Shown here in pieces: positions 10,403 through 21,139 of a stretch of 64,000 nt of DNA. Origin of the DNA: Aedes albopictus (lineage: Eukaryota > Arthropoda > Insecta > Diptera > Culicidae); assembly GCF_035046485.1 (NCBI RefSeq), contig NC_085137.1:382168706-382232705 (forward strand), in the 5' to 3' direction. The notes below the pieces were generated by a model, which was not told where the DNA came from, searched no databases, and worked only from the letters and a program-made list of their open reading frames with translations. A program made the translations under genes and the position numbers. Numbering within the stretch: the first letter of the stretch is position 1; each line of letters begins with the position of its first letter.

Positions 10403-12518
10403 GCTCTTCGGGATCGTTCGGAAGTTGACCATCAATGTTAACTTCTTTTCCCGATCAGCCCAGATAGCTGTGTAGTGTCGGTAGCGGTTGTCTCAATTGG
10501 CTAAGAATAACACTACGGACCGCCTGATCCAGTGGTAAGAGTCCACTAAACAGGTGACCCCTAATTCATGGTGTTTGCGGCTTTATGCTTACCGTGCCAA
10601 AGAATGAATGGTTAGGGGGGTCTAATAAAAACCTAACCACAAACGGAGCCTGTGGAGAATTAGGGCGTCCTCCACAGTATTACGCCCTTACTGCGCTAAC
10701 CGTATCAATGGTGCAGTGGACCTTGCGTTTCTCCGAGATAATGAGTTGCCCTTCTTAAGTCTCAAATTTGAGGCGAAATAAGGGCGGGGTTATTCAAATG
10801 TTGTTAATTAGCTTACATTACTGCCTATATGGGTTCGCTTAATGCGTTTTCGCCATTGGCGTTTTTCAATTGACACCTATTTGGTTCGTCGTTGATGTTT
10901 CCTTTTTGTGCTGTGACTGTGAAGAGTGTAATCCTGTCTAGTTTAGGTAGTGGCTACGGCAAGGAAACCTCAGATCAATTTTCAGCGTAAAAAGCGTATG
11001 TAGCCCAAGTGGTTCTACTTCAAAAAGTTCATTTTCGTAAGGTAACTTCTGTATAGGTTACCTTGTGAAACCAGTTTTGCTTTTTTCATTATAGATGAAC
11101 TGTCGTGCCTCGAGCATGCTATATTTTAGAATAACGTTAACAGTATGTTTCAACCTTTCCTTATGGATGCCATCAAGCAAGCTCTTGTTTTCAGCATCTT
11201 TTCGCTGATATTTGGCATCTGAAGTAGCTCAAACATTGATTTGAGATGCTTCAGTTTGATGGAATAATTAGGTAGTACAGTTCATGGTTAACTTAACATA
11301 GAATTGCACCTAACCCTACTCTGCATGAGCCGAATTTGTCATGAGTTGACTGTTTGGCATGTGACAGATGAGGACTCTCCATTTGACCTTTTTGCACTTT
11401 AGAGTGTTCCTTCGCAAACTTTGCGTATTCAGGCGTCCCTGCTCAACAAGCTTGTGAACCTGTAATAATTGGTTGCGATCACATTTTATGGATAACTCGC
11501 TTCCATTGCTACTCTAAGAGAGTTTCATTATGGTTTTGTTATTACAACGCACTTCATTGTGGTATAACATATCTACTGCTTTGAAAGAAGCTTGTCCTCT
11601 GCGGTCTGTGCGGACCGCAAGAGGTATTCCTGAATGGAACTCGGACCTGTTCAAGTTCTAAATATCTTCGGATAAACCAGTCTTTTGTATAGCTACGAAT
11701 CTTTAGCTTCTACCCCGAGGATTGTAGCTATAGAATCGATTTAGTGGGCACTAAAAAGCTCTGCTTACTTCAAATCTCCTGGAGCAAATGGGGCTCTGTC
11801 CTATTTTTCTCCAGAGGGATTTGAGTTTTTCAAACATGTTTTGAACTCTTGTAGTTTTCTATTGGGTATTTTCAAGGCGTGAAATTACTCTGTAGTTTTA
11901 TCCCGAAAGGGTGCGTGCGTTGTAAAAAGAAGGAATAAGTTCCAGATTTATCTGGTTACGTCGTTCTTTCTGAAATGCTCGAAACGCATTCTCGATTATC
12001 ACATCTGTGATGTTCGTCTGGCTAACATGCCTGTTCATGTGAACTTACATGTCTCCCAATTTGGGATGTCCACAGTGACTCTTTTACATAAAGTTGTATA
12101 CGTTTTCAAGAAAGCACTCGCTCAAACGTAGTTTTTGCTTGGGTGATTTCTTGAATATTGAGGATGTTTTTGATGACGTGCCTTTCTATGTCATATTGAA
12201 AGTCGCATGACGTCGCAAGCTACCTCCAATGAGCTATAGGCTCTTTTTACGCTAAAGGCGTTTTACAGTGTCCTTTTCAGGGCACTGATTAACCCCGTTG
12301 TGGTATGAGCTATGAGCTCTCGTTGCGCTTATGCGCTCATTCCCTCTTCTAGGGCACCCCTTCTTATTTCATCACCTTTCCCTTTCCCAATTCCCATCCC
12401 TTGTCCCATTCTCCCTCAGGTAAATGATGAAATAGGCTCATATGTATGGCGATGGCACAAATGTCCCAAATGGAGGATAACGTGCCTCTGGAGCCGGCCT
12501 TCTGATACATGATACCTG
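10403..12518 (+). pseudogene. LOA-like LINE, internally shortened and decayed
   Basis: The first 600 bases match, in inverse orientation, the 5' region of the LINE at 46265-48100, including GGTAGTGGCTACGG at the endonuclease start. Around 11930-12190 the plus strand carries reverse transcriptase remnants across frames: a counterpart of the YRPISL block, HVSQFGMSTVTLLHKVVY, and LLG.FLNIEDVFDDV at the first catalytic motif. The 3' end contains a run describing CTCCCTCAGGTAAATGATG, then CAAATGTCCC, and ends in GATAC-type repeats, as in Lian/LOA-type mosquito elements. Stops occur throughout, and the later RT motifs are missing. Confidence 0.7.
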
Positions 12519-12822
12519 ATGCCCAGGGAGTCGAGAAAATTGTCCCGACCGGATTGGCCATCCATAGCCTTAACCACTAGGCTAACTGGAGACCCCTAAC
12601 TGTTACTATCAAGAGCTAAACTTCAGGATAGTTTGGACGATCCTCAATGCCCCAAAAGTTCATAAGGGGCTGTTCATTAATTACGTAAGGATTAATGGGG
12701 GGAGGGGGGGGTTTGAGAAATCTTACGCGCCATACAAAAATATTATTTGGGTTCTCATACAAAAATCTTACAAGGGGGGGGGAAGGTTGGTGGTGTCAGA
12801 AAATCGCAAAAATCTCCTTACG
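12519..12822. repeat. Right copy of long direct repeat flanking the LOA-like LINE
   Basis: Begins with the same ATGCCCAGGGAGTCGAG directly after the LINE tail and carries the complete MITE (12666-12840) up to CCTTACG. It is the longer and apparently less damaged copy. Confidence 0.85.
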
Positions 12823-12840
12823 TAAGAAATGGACAGCCCC
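12666..12840. mobile_element. 175-bp PIF/Harbinger-like MITE, TAA duplication
   Basis: Ends GGGGCTGTTCATTAATTACG and the inverse ...GGACAGCCCC, with TAA at 12663-12665 and 12841-12843. It has the same architecture as the MITE at 5859-6033, but a different subfamily (ATTACGTAAG instead of ACCACGTAGAC). A partial copy starts at 10304. Confidence 0.85.
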
Positions 12841-12852
12841 TAATAATATATA

Positions 12853-14045
12853 GTAGACTTCAGATTGCTCCAGTGACCGCTATTGATTATGAAACGTTAC
12901 TCAGTGTGTCAGATGTAGTCGAAGTTACGAGTGTAGACCTGAATTTTCTAAACTCAAAGACGGTTTGATTGACCTGGAACATTTCCATAGTGTTCCTCAA
13001 TGACATTTGAGATTTCAAGAGCTTCACGGATCTCAGCAGATTATGCTATGCTATTATTTATGTTGAAAACACATAGTTTTTCTTGTGGATTGTAACAGTT
13101 TGGACGACCCTGAATGTCCCAATGGTTTATAATGAAAAAGTAGACTTCAGATTGGTTCAGTAACCACGGATAAATATGCAACGTTACTCAGTATAGCAGA
13201 TATGGCTGTTGTTACGAGTGTAGACCTGAAGTCCTGAACTCCAAGGTAGTTAGACTGACCTGGAATATCCCTGTAGTGTCTCTTAATGAAATTTGAGAAT
13301 TTAAATGCTTCGCGGGGCCCAGCAGATTATGTAATACTATTATTTATGGCGAAAACACAAAAAGTTATTCTTGTAGATTTGAAGGACTTCATTATAGAAC
13401 AGTTTGGGAGACCCTGAATGTCTCAAAGATTTATAATAAGCTAGTAGATTTTAGATTGCTCCAGTAACTGTGGTTGATTATGCAGTGTTACTCAGTATAA
13501 CTGATATGGCTGCTGTCATGAGTGTAGACCTGAAGTTCTGAACTCCAAGCTAGTTTGGCTGACCTGGAATATCCCTGTAGTGTCTGTTAATCACATATGA
13601 GATTTCAAGAGCTACGCGGATCTCAGACTATGCAATACTATTATTCATGGTAAAAACATATGAAGTTTTTTACTTGTGGATATGAAGGACTTCATTATAG
13701 AACTATTTGGACGACCCTGAATGTCCCAATGGTTTATAATCACCTAGTAGACTTCAGATTTCTCCAGTAACTGCGGTTGATTATGCAGCGTTACTCAGTA
13801 TAACAGATATGGCTACTGTTACGAGTGTAGACCTGAAGTTCTGATCTCCAAGGTAATTTGGCTAACCTGGAATATTCTTATAGTGTCTATAAATGACACT
13901 GTAGATGTCAAGAGCTACGTGGATCCCACTAAGTTATACAATGTTTTTATTTGTGGCGAAAATTTATAAAATTATTCTTGAAGATTTGAAGGGCTTCACT
14001 ATAGGACAGTTTGGAACACCTACAATATCCCAGAATATAGAACAC
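12853..14045. repeat. ~300-bp tandem array, four copies
   Basis: Units start with GTAGACTTCAGATT or close variants at 12853, 13140, 13444 and 13747 (steps of 287, 304 and 303). Each carries GAGTGTAGACCTGAA and TTTGGACGACCCTGAATGTCC. The flanking direct repeat of the LINE contains a related segment (GTTTGGACGATCCTCAATG), so LINE and array share a history. Confidence 0.85.
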
Positions 14046-14390
14046 CTTTTGATATTCTTGACGAAGGCTAAATGAATACATAAAAACGTAACTCACAGTT
14101 CACTAAGTTCAGCTTTTAGAACAACTGGTATGTCAATTATTTCGTTTTTTTTTTCAAATTGCATGGTGTTCAGGATGTTCTAGGTTATCAATGAAGTCCC
14201 AAATTCAAGTATTCCCATTTTTCCTTAATAGAGGAAAACTTTGCCGAAAACAGTATTTTGTTTTATCGAATGGCTGAATTTATACAGCCGTTTCTATGTT
14301 GGGGTCATAATGAGCTGTCTTGCATCCAATCCAGCTGATTTTTTTCAGCGAAGTTAGTGCTTACTATAGACTCATCACATACAAAAAATG
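14046..14390. other. AT-rich spacer
   Basis: No gene or repeat family is recognised between the array and the R1-like relic. Confidence 0.4.
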
Positions 14391-16650
14391 AACTAAATTG
14401 GTTAGAAGACGGCCTGGAAAACGCAGTGGGCGTAAAGTGGGTGGCAGCGTTATAATAGGAGACCCAACTGTATTCTCATGACAACTGTGGTAGCGACAGA
14501 ACCCGTGAAGTTGAAGGCGCCGAAGTCTACTCAGATGGAAGCCTTTGTATGCGCGGGTAGCCCTAAGAGTACACCGAACGCGATTGCTTACGACAAGCAA
14601 CCGTGAAGAGCTACCAGGTAGCGCTCGTAGGGCTATGACTATAAGGTTGTTAATCCCGAAAGTCAGCTGTAATGCCGGTAAGCCGGACCCCAGACATGCG
14701 TCCTGGAAAGGTGGGCTTGAAAAGGCCGGTATTTTCCGGACCGAAAGGAACAGAGGGCTGCAACCATTGATAGATTCAACACAGGTTAGCGCGGGCTAGG
14801 GAAAGGGCGCTCCTCAAATCCTAGTGCACAGGAAGAAGAAATTAGAGGAACAGGAATGCAGGGACATCAAATAACGGAAAGGTAGGAGACCAGGTGCCAA
14901 GCGCAAGAAGAGTGACGCGCTCGTCATCAAGACTGAAGAATCCAAGTACGGTTCACGCAGATGTTGGACTATATGACGACCGTGCTGACAAGATGAAGGC
15001 CGGTAGTAATAGCGGGTGATTTCTGGCTGTGCCAGATGTTGATCTGGCTAACGTCGGTACCAAAAGTACTTTTAGCCGGAACGGAGCGCAGTTGATCGTA
15101 GACGTTACGTTTTGTAGTCCTTGCCTAACAAGTAGTTCGAACTGGAGGGTAGACGATACCTACACTCACAACGATCACAGGCATCAACAACAGCAGTCAG
15201 CGGGTAGGTGGAGGGGCGACTAGGTTAAGGCCAAGTCCTCTTAGGTGGAAGACATTATGCTTCAACGACGATGTATTTAGGGAGGCGCTCCGCCGTGAGC
15301 GAAACTTACTCGGTCTATGCGTGGACGAGCTGGTAGCGGTGCTTTCGTTTGCATGCGATGCAACTATGCCTAGTCAAGTTCACCCTAGGAATAGGAGACA
15401 ACCAGAGTACTGTTGGACTGAAACAATTACGAACCTGCGCCGTGCCTGCCTTCGGGTTAGACCGAGATAAGGGCAAACAAAAAGGTCTGCTTTGAGGGTC
15501 TCTGCCAGAGCGCCAATGCGAATCTGTGGGTTGATACCTACAGGATCATGATTTCCTAGACAAGAGGTGTAATGGCTCTTACAGAGCAGTCTCCAGAGCT
15601 GATAGGAAGCATCATCGATCCTAGTTCTTGGCCTCCTTTCGTAGGACCGCTGGGGACTGGGGCTGGCAACGAGAAGAGGGTTAGCGATGAGGAACTTGTA
15701 AGGATTGCAAAATACTTTATCGTAGGTAAGGCACCAGGTCCGAACGAAGCTCCGAACCTGGCCCTGAAAGTTGCAAATGCAGAGATTCCTGAGATGTTCA
15801 GATCTGCTATGGAGAAACGCCTGGACGAAGAAGTCTACCCTGGGGCATTTGTCACAATAGATCTAAAAACTGGTCGCAGTGTCTTATATACCCAAAAAGG
15901 AATAAATAAAAAAGTCTACCCAGAGGTTTGGAAGTGACAGAGCCTGGTACTATTGCCAAAGGCTGGGAAACCATCCGGAGACCCGTTGGCATATAGACCA
16001 TTTTGCTTGGTCGACACGGCGGGGAAGGTGCTCGAAAAGATCATCTACAACAGACTGCTGAGAATGCTGAGGCACACCGAGGGTGTTAATGGTCTCTAGA
16101 ATAAGCTTGGCTTCCGGAAAGGGATGGACCGTAGACACTATCTTGTCGGTAGCTCTCCAGCACCGAGATAGCGCTCCAGCGTAAAGTGGTTTGCCATTGT
16201 GATTCCGGATGTAAGGAACGCCTTCAATTGTACCAGTTATGCAGGTATTGCGGATGCGCTCCTGCGGATACCAGTATACTTGTACAAGAGTTTCGGAAGT
16301 TACTTCCAGAATCGAGTACTAGTTTACGACATAGGATCGGAAGTGCTTTCACATAACCTCAGGAATCCCGCAAGGTTCCATCCTCGGTCCGATGTTATGA
16401 AATGTCATGTAAGACGAGGGGTTGAGGTTAAAGGTTCTACTGGGCGTGGTCATCGTGGGCTTTGTTTGCTGACGATATTTCCGTTTGACAAAAAGTTTTG
16501 ACCGACTGGAGCGGGAACGAACCAACGCTCCGAGGATTACGAAACGCCTAAATAGACGACTGACGCCCTAGCCGCTTGGTCACGATGGCCACTGGAAGTA
16601 TTAAACGTGTCCGTTGTGCTCATTCTGCGAATGAAGCTACGTGGAATAGT
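14390..16650 (+). pseudogene. R1-clade LINE relic
   Basis: A gag-like piece with KKSDALVIKTEESKY is visible around 14905-14965. It is followed almost directly by the end of the endonuclease (DLANVGTKSTFSRNGAQ, then NWRVDDTYTHNDH at 15045-15180), so a large part between them is deleted. Reverse transcriptase follows. Its first segment has a K-A-P-G-P like GKAPGPNEAP near 15730. LPKAGKPSGDPLAYRPF lies near 15955-16005 and IPDVRNAFNCTSYAGIADAL near 16200-16260. The YRPF block and the DxxNAF motif are those of R1. Many frameshifts show the copy is dead. The exact 5' end is uncertain. Confidence 0.75.
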
Positions 16651-16749
16651 CGGAGTCGTATATCGAGGTGAGAAGTCTCGACTCGAATGAAGTGAGTTGC
16701 CGTGTAAATCAAATGGAGAATCACCTCATTCGAGTCGGGATTTCTAATA

Positions 16750-17585
16750 GCAGAAGTAGTTGTTGTTTGTGTAATTTCATACCCTTTTAGTATTCCCAAA
16801 GTGTCCCAAATGTTTCATTAGACGCATTGCGTCATTATTCAGAGATTATTATTGAACCCCATAGGCATTGTACCAGTTAAATAAAATTTCCAAACTCAAC
16901 ACCCCCGAAACTTTCGTTTCCCCAAAAAACTTTCTTTCTAAAATATTTCCACCCATTCCACGCGCAGCCTGTCTCTCTTGTAATCGCATCCCGTCGCGGT
17001 GCTTACCGTCGCGTCGTGGGTGGCAAACAATAACAGGTCGTTAAAACTTTTCTATTCTATCAAAAGCAAACTAAGCAGGGGGACCCCATAGGTGCCGAAA
17101 AGTTTTCCCCAAACGATTCCCATTTTTTCGATATTTCTTCCAATTCCGAAGCAATTGTAAACAGCCAATTTCTCGCGTTGTCGTCGTCTTCCGTAAAGGT
17201 GTGTGTTTGTGTGTCTGTGTGCTGAGGGGAATGGGGGGTTGGATAAATTTGCGACTGGTTTTGAACTGCCTGTCTGCCTCAATTGGGCCTGCTGGATGAC
17301 GGGTGCTTAATGGAATTTTTCGTTCATCGATTGGTAATTCAATTAGAAATTTCATCGTTCTCGCTCTCTGCGCACACTGGCACTGGCTTGGGCTTTCGCG
17401 AATGGGGGACAAGTGGGATTAACCAGCAGTGCGGGATAATTCATTAGTTTTCCACGGAAAGCACAAAAAACATTCCGGCTGTTGACGTGTCCCGACTTGG
17501 GGGATATTTCATAGACAATCTATCCCTTGATACAATTTAGTGAATACAATTCGAAACCTAGGAAAACCCGTTCTTGGTGAACTTC
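16750..17585. other. Unique intergenic or intronic sequence
   Basis: No transposon family seen elsewhere in the window occurs here. Short frames on the minus strand around 17050-17410 lack domains. A 15-base inverted pair (TCTCGACTCGAATGA at about 16674 and its inverse at about 16727) lies just before the stretch. Confidence 0.4.
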
Positions 17586-17587
17586 AA

Positions 17588-17682
17588 TCACTCTACTACT
17601 AGTAGGTCGATAGTCTCATTGGTAAGGTCACCAATCTTGAAACAGGGTATGTCTAGGTTCGAATCCCATTCGATGATGGATT
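17588..17682 (+). other. tRNA-like sequence (SINE head or tRNA pseudogene)
   Basis: A perfect polymerase III B box, GGTTCGAATCC, lies at 17656-17666. About 45 bases upstream is a D-arm-like AGTCTCATTGGTAAGG. The 3' T-stem pairs poorly (GTCTA against CATTC) and no seven-pair acceptor stem can be drawn, so it is not a functional tRNA. It is best read as the head of a tRNA-derived SINE or a tRNA pseudogene. Confidence 0.5.
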
Positions 17683-17689
17683 TTTCAAG

Positions 17690-18555
17690 CTTATTTTTTT
17701 CTGTTACGCAAGAGCACATTAAACTAAGTCATTTATTAACATTTCACCTGACAAGACTACAATTGGGACGATTTCTAAACGAATCCGGTGTTTTTAAATT
17801 AATCACCTAGATATAGTTTCAACGTTGTTATCCCTTCCCACTCGGGGGGCCGTGCACCAGCTGCAAAATTGAATCCGAAAGCCGGGCAGCCACATGTGAA
17901 TGCTTGTGTGGGTCATAAATTTTGTGGCTTGTTTCGTATCGAGTTCCGGTAGAGAAAGAGACAGACCGAGAGAGACAGAGAGAATAAGGAAAGGGGGCAC
18001 AGAACGGATAATTGCAAACGTATTCGAGGACCCGCAGTAGGTAGTTGTATTCCGCCGCGCGACAAAGGCGGACAAGGCTTACGATTTCTTTTTTTCCCTT
18101 TCCAGCACCACCACCACCTACCCCCTCCAACTGGGAAATGGTTATTTAATGTCCACCAGCTTGGGACAGGGTATGGTGGTTGGATGTGTGTAGGTTTGGG
18201 AGAAAAGCTCCCTGGCCGTGCTCCGTGGTAACCCTTGTAATTTGTGGTGGTCACCAAATCTTCTCCCAAGGTGACCATTGCTGCCCGAATGGGCAGTTTT
18301 GGAATTATGGCAATACGATTGCCATGTTCCGTGTATTTGGTTCAGTTGGTTCGCTTAACTGCAATTGCTCGCCGGTCGGATACATAAACTATTCATGATG
18401 ATTGGATTCGGTAGGATTTTGGTTGGAGGAGGTTGGTGAAAGGAATCACATGTTAAAGTACCCGATACGGCAAATGAAGCTTTAATTGGTTGCGGGTCAG
18501 TGAGCGTGAAAAACGAAAAACCCTGAAGAGGCGTGAAAAATTGTATGTTATGTGG
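17690..18555. other. Unique sequence without a recognisable gene
   Basis: GC-richer than its neighbours at 17830-18300. Overlapping minus-strand frames of about 90-120 codons use different phases and show no domain, no conserved motif and low-complexity SLSLS and GGGG stretches, so I do not call a gene. Confidence 0.4.
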
Positions 18556-18560
18556 ATATG

Positions 18561-18938
18561 GACGTAAAACTTGAAGCATTTGTAGGAAAAGTGCGTTTAT
18601 TTGACAAATTGAGAGATACATTTGTAAAAAAAATATCATTTGTATAGGTGGGAATCGAACACAGGACTCCGTATCGCTAGTCTGGCGCTTTGACCAACTA
18701 AGCCACAGAACAAGTTACGATTCTGCGAAAGATTGACATCAAAGAGCCGATGGAGAGTTACGCATTCTATTCCACAGAATCGTAACTTGTTCTGTGGCTT
18801 AGTTGGTTAACACGCCAAACTAGCGATACGGAGTCGTGGGTTTAAATCCCACCTAAACAAATGGTATTTTTTACAAATGTATCTCTCAATTTGTCAATTA
18901 AACGCACTTTGGCTTCAAATGCTTCAAGTTTTTACGTC
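18561..18938. repeat. Foldback made of two head-to-head tRNA-derived repeats
   Basis: The arms 18561-18728 and 18778-18938 are inverted copies (for example GAGAGATACATTTGTA against TACAAATGTATCTCTC). Within each arm sits the same tRNA-like core: minus strand 18648-18712 and plus strand 18788-18858. Both contain TCTGTGGCTTAGTTGGT and TAGCGATACGGAGTC followed by a B-box-like G(T/G)GTTYRANTCCCAC. In the right copy five of seven acceptor pairs can form, so these are decayed tRNA relatives and not functional tRNAs. The 49-base loop is unrelated. A third copy is at 51118-51300. Confidence 0.75.
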
Positions 18939-19218
18939 TATTTGAAATATACTGACCGACTGGTATAATCGGAAAAAATCATATATTTTTATTTGGATGT
19001 GTTGTTAGCCCCGGTAAATTTTTGAGTTGTTTAAAAATTAATCGTTTTCATTTGGTACAGCAAATGTAAAATTAATTATTTGAAAAACTATTCTTTCCAA
19101 GAATTATTGTTAAACTTCTGTTTCAAATGACATGTATACGAAAAGTCAGGGATACTCATTGCTATATGATGTATTTTACATTTTACATGAATTTTCACAA
19201 TACTGTATCACGTAGGTA

Positions 19219-20097
19219 AAGCCTGTATCCGCAATAATCGGGACACAGAAGAACGGCTGTAGCTCTGTAATGAATCGGTAAAATTAGCCTTTTAATTGTG
19301 GATAAAAAAACAAACAAACGTGGTTTTTAAGCATTTTGTACAATCATCACCAATTTTCATTCGCATAGTAGATGGTTCTTTTACGCTACAGTTAAAAGTT
19401 CTGTGATGATAATTATGAAATTTTGTTAGCAGTTTTGATACTTATAGAGACACTTTCTTGCAAAATTTCATCCACTTTTATCAATTGGTTTGAAAGCTAC
19501 TGTTGTTGATAGGGATGAGTGTTAGTGAAAATTTTTCGTATATATCATGTACGATGTTTGCCTATTCATAACTTTTGAATTTATCTGCCAATTTTCATGA
19601 AATTTTCACAGAAGGTAGTTGGTTATGTGTATATTATGTATGCAAAATTTGATGATTATTGGTATAGTACTTTCAATAGTACAATCGAAACAATAAAGGG
19701 TGCTGGTTGATTGCTGTCTGAGGAGCTAAAATTACGTTCAGTCCCAATACATGTTGCGACTACAAAATTGTTGATAGTGCATCGATTTTTTTTTTTAATT
19801 TTGCCTATGCAACGAATTTAGATTAAGAGGTTTGTGTTCAAAATTTCAACCATTTCCTTTGCCAAATTCAAAAGTTACAGCGCTGACAAGCAAAACTAGA
19901 GGCTGTACAAAATTCAATGGCACACATTCTACTCTTTCATTGTTAAAACAAAAAGTACTGCACCGATTCACATGAAATTTTGTAGGAGAAATGAACACAT
20001 CTTAAGATGTTATGAGGCCGAATTTGAGCAACTTTAATGTATCTATTGTAGAGTTACAGCTGTATTTCTGTGTCCCGATTATTGCGGATACAGGCTT
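19219..20097. mobile_element. TA-flanked non-autonomous element, family A copy 1
   Basis: The ends AAGCCTGTATCCGCAATAAT and their inverse are at least 40 bases long and are flanked by TA (19217-19218 and 20098-20099). It shares its full length with the copy at 30037-30983, apart from a deletion of about 70 bases near the left end. A TA duplication suggests the Tc1/mariner group. It has no transposase frame. Confidence 0.8.
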
Positions 20098-20099
20098 TA

Positions 20100-20840
20100 T
20101 ATTCTATAATTTCTATAATTTATTGACTAGGCGTAAGATACCTCAAATTTATCGGGTATTAATGATCCTTTAATGTTTTATTTCTTCCTCATAGATAAAT
20201 CAAACAAGTCAATAAGGTTATTTTCTTGCTTTGATTTATTGCATACTCATGAAATGCTATCATAAGTCGACAACAGATGATAATATTTCATCAATGTGCA
20301 GTTATACAAATATTATACATAGTATTAATAATGTAATTTTCTTTTATTTTTACAGGTAAGCACTTTGAATTCACTTTGGGTGTAATTGTGTAAGTAAACG
20401 AAATCTTGAATAAAATGACAACTTCATGCCCAAACTACCATGCGTCTGCTTCAGTGTTTATGAGGATGCGACTTATTTAAAGATTCAAAACATATTTGAA
20501 TGCGTGTGCTTATTTTAGATTTAACGAACATAAAAAGAGATCATTCTGAGTTGAAAAAAAAAATATTTCGATTGTTATTACCTTATTTTGAGGAGGCGTC
20601 ATGGTAAACGATAACATTGATGGAATGTTGCAACGTATTTTTACAACCATGGCATTTCAACAGAAACTCTAATCGAGAGGGCGTCGATACTTCCATGACA
20701 AACAGTTTTCATAAGTACAAAACGTAACATAAAAATGTGTTTAATAAAATTAAACTTTGAGGCTGATGCTTTCATAATGAACTGCACAATGTTTGCTAAG
20801 AAAGTATATAAACTCTAAAAGATTACGAATTTCGTAATAT
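20100..20840. other. AT-rich sequence, nothing supported
   Basis: No open frame of note and no recognised repeat. A TTTTATTTTTACAG|GTAAGC string at about 20343-20360 resembles an acceptor next to a donor, but it stands alone. Confidence 0.35.
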
Positions 20841-21000
20841 CCAAGCAACAAACATGTCATATAAGAGTCACGGCTGCGCAAGTTTTGGTTGTATAGAAGT
20901 TAATTTAACGCAATTATAGAATTACATTTGTAGAATTAGGTACGTCAAATTTACTTCTATACAACCAAAACTTGCGCTACGGTAACTCTTATATGCCTTA
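20841..21000. mobile_element. Palindromic MITE, family B copy 1
   Basis: Starts CCAAGCAACAAACATGTCAT. An inner arm GCGCAAGTTTTGGTTGTATA is answered by its inverse near 20960-20980. It is the same family as 24410-24576 but more diverged, especially at the right end. Confidence 0.7.
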
Positions 21001-21139
21001 TCAGTTTCATGTGCAGATTTATAGGGGCCGTCCATATACCACGTGGACAGTTTGAAGGGGGGAGGGGGTTAGCAAAAAGTCCACGCTTGTCCACGGAGGG
21101 GGTGGGGGTACGTCAAATGTCCACGTGGACACCGTTAAC

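Noticed and set aside
17803..18278. Three overlapping minus-strand frames of 90-121 codons
   Set aside because: They lie in different phases over low-complexity GA/CT and poly-C text, with no recognisable motif.
18648..18858. Functional tRNA genes
   Set aside because: B boxes are recognisable but the acceptor stems have mismatches, no anticodon arm can be assigned with confidence and the three copies behave as a repeat.
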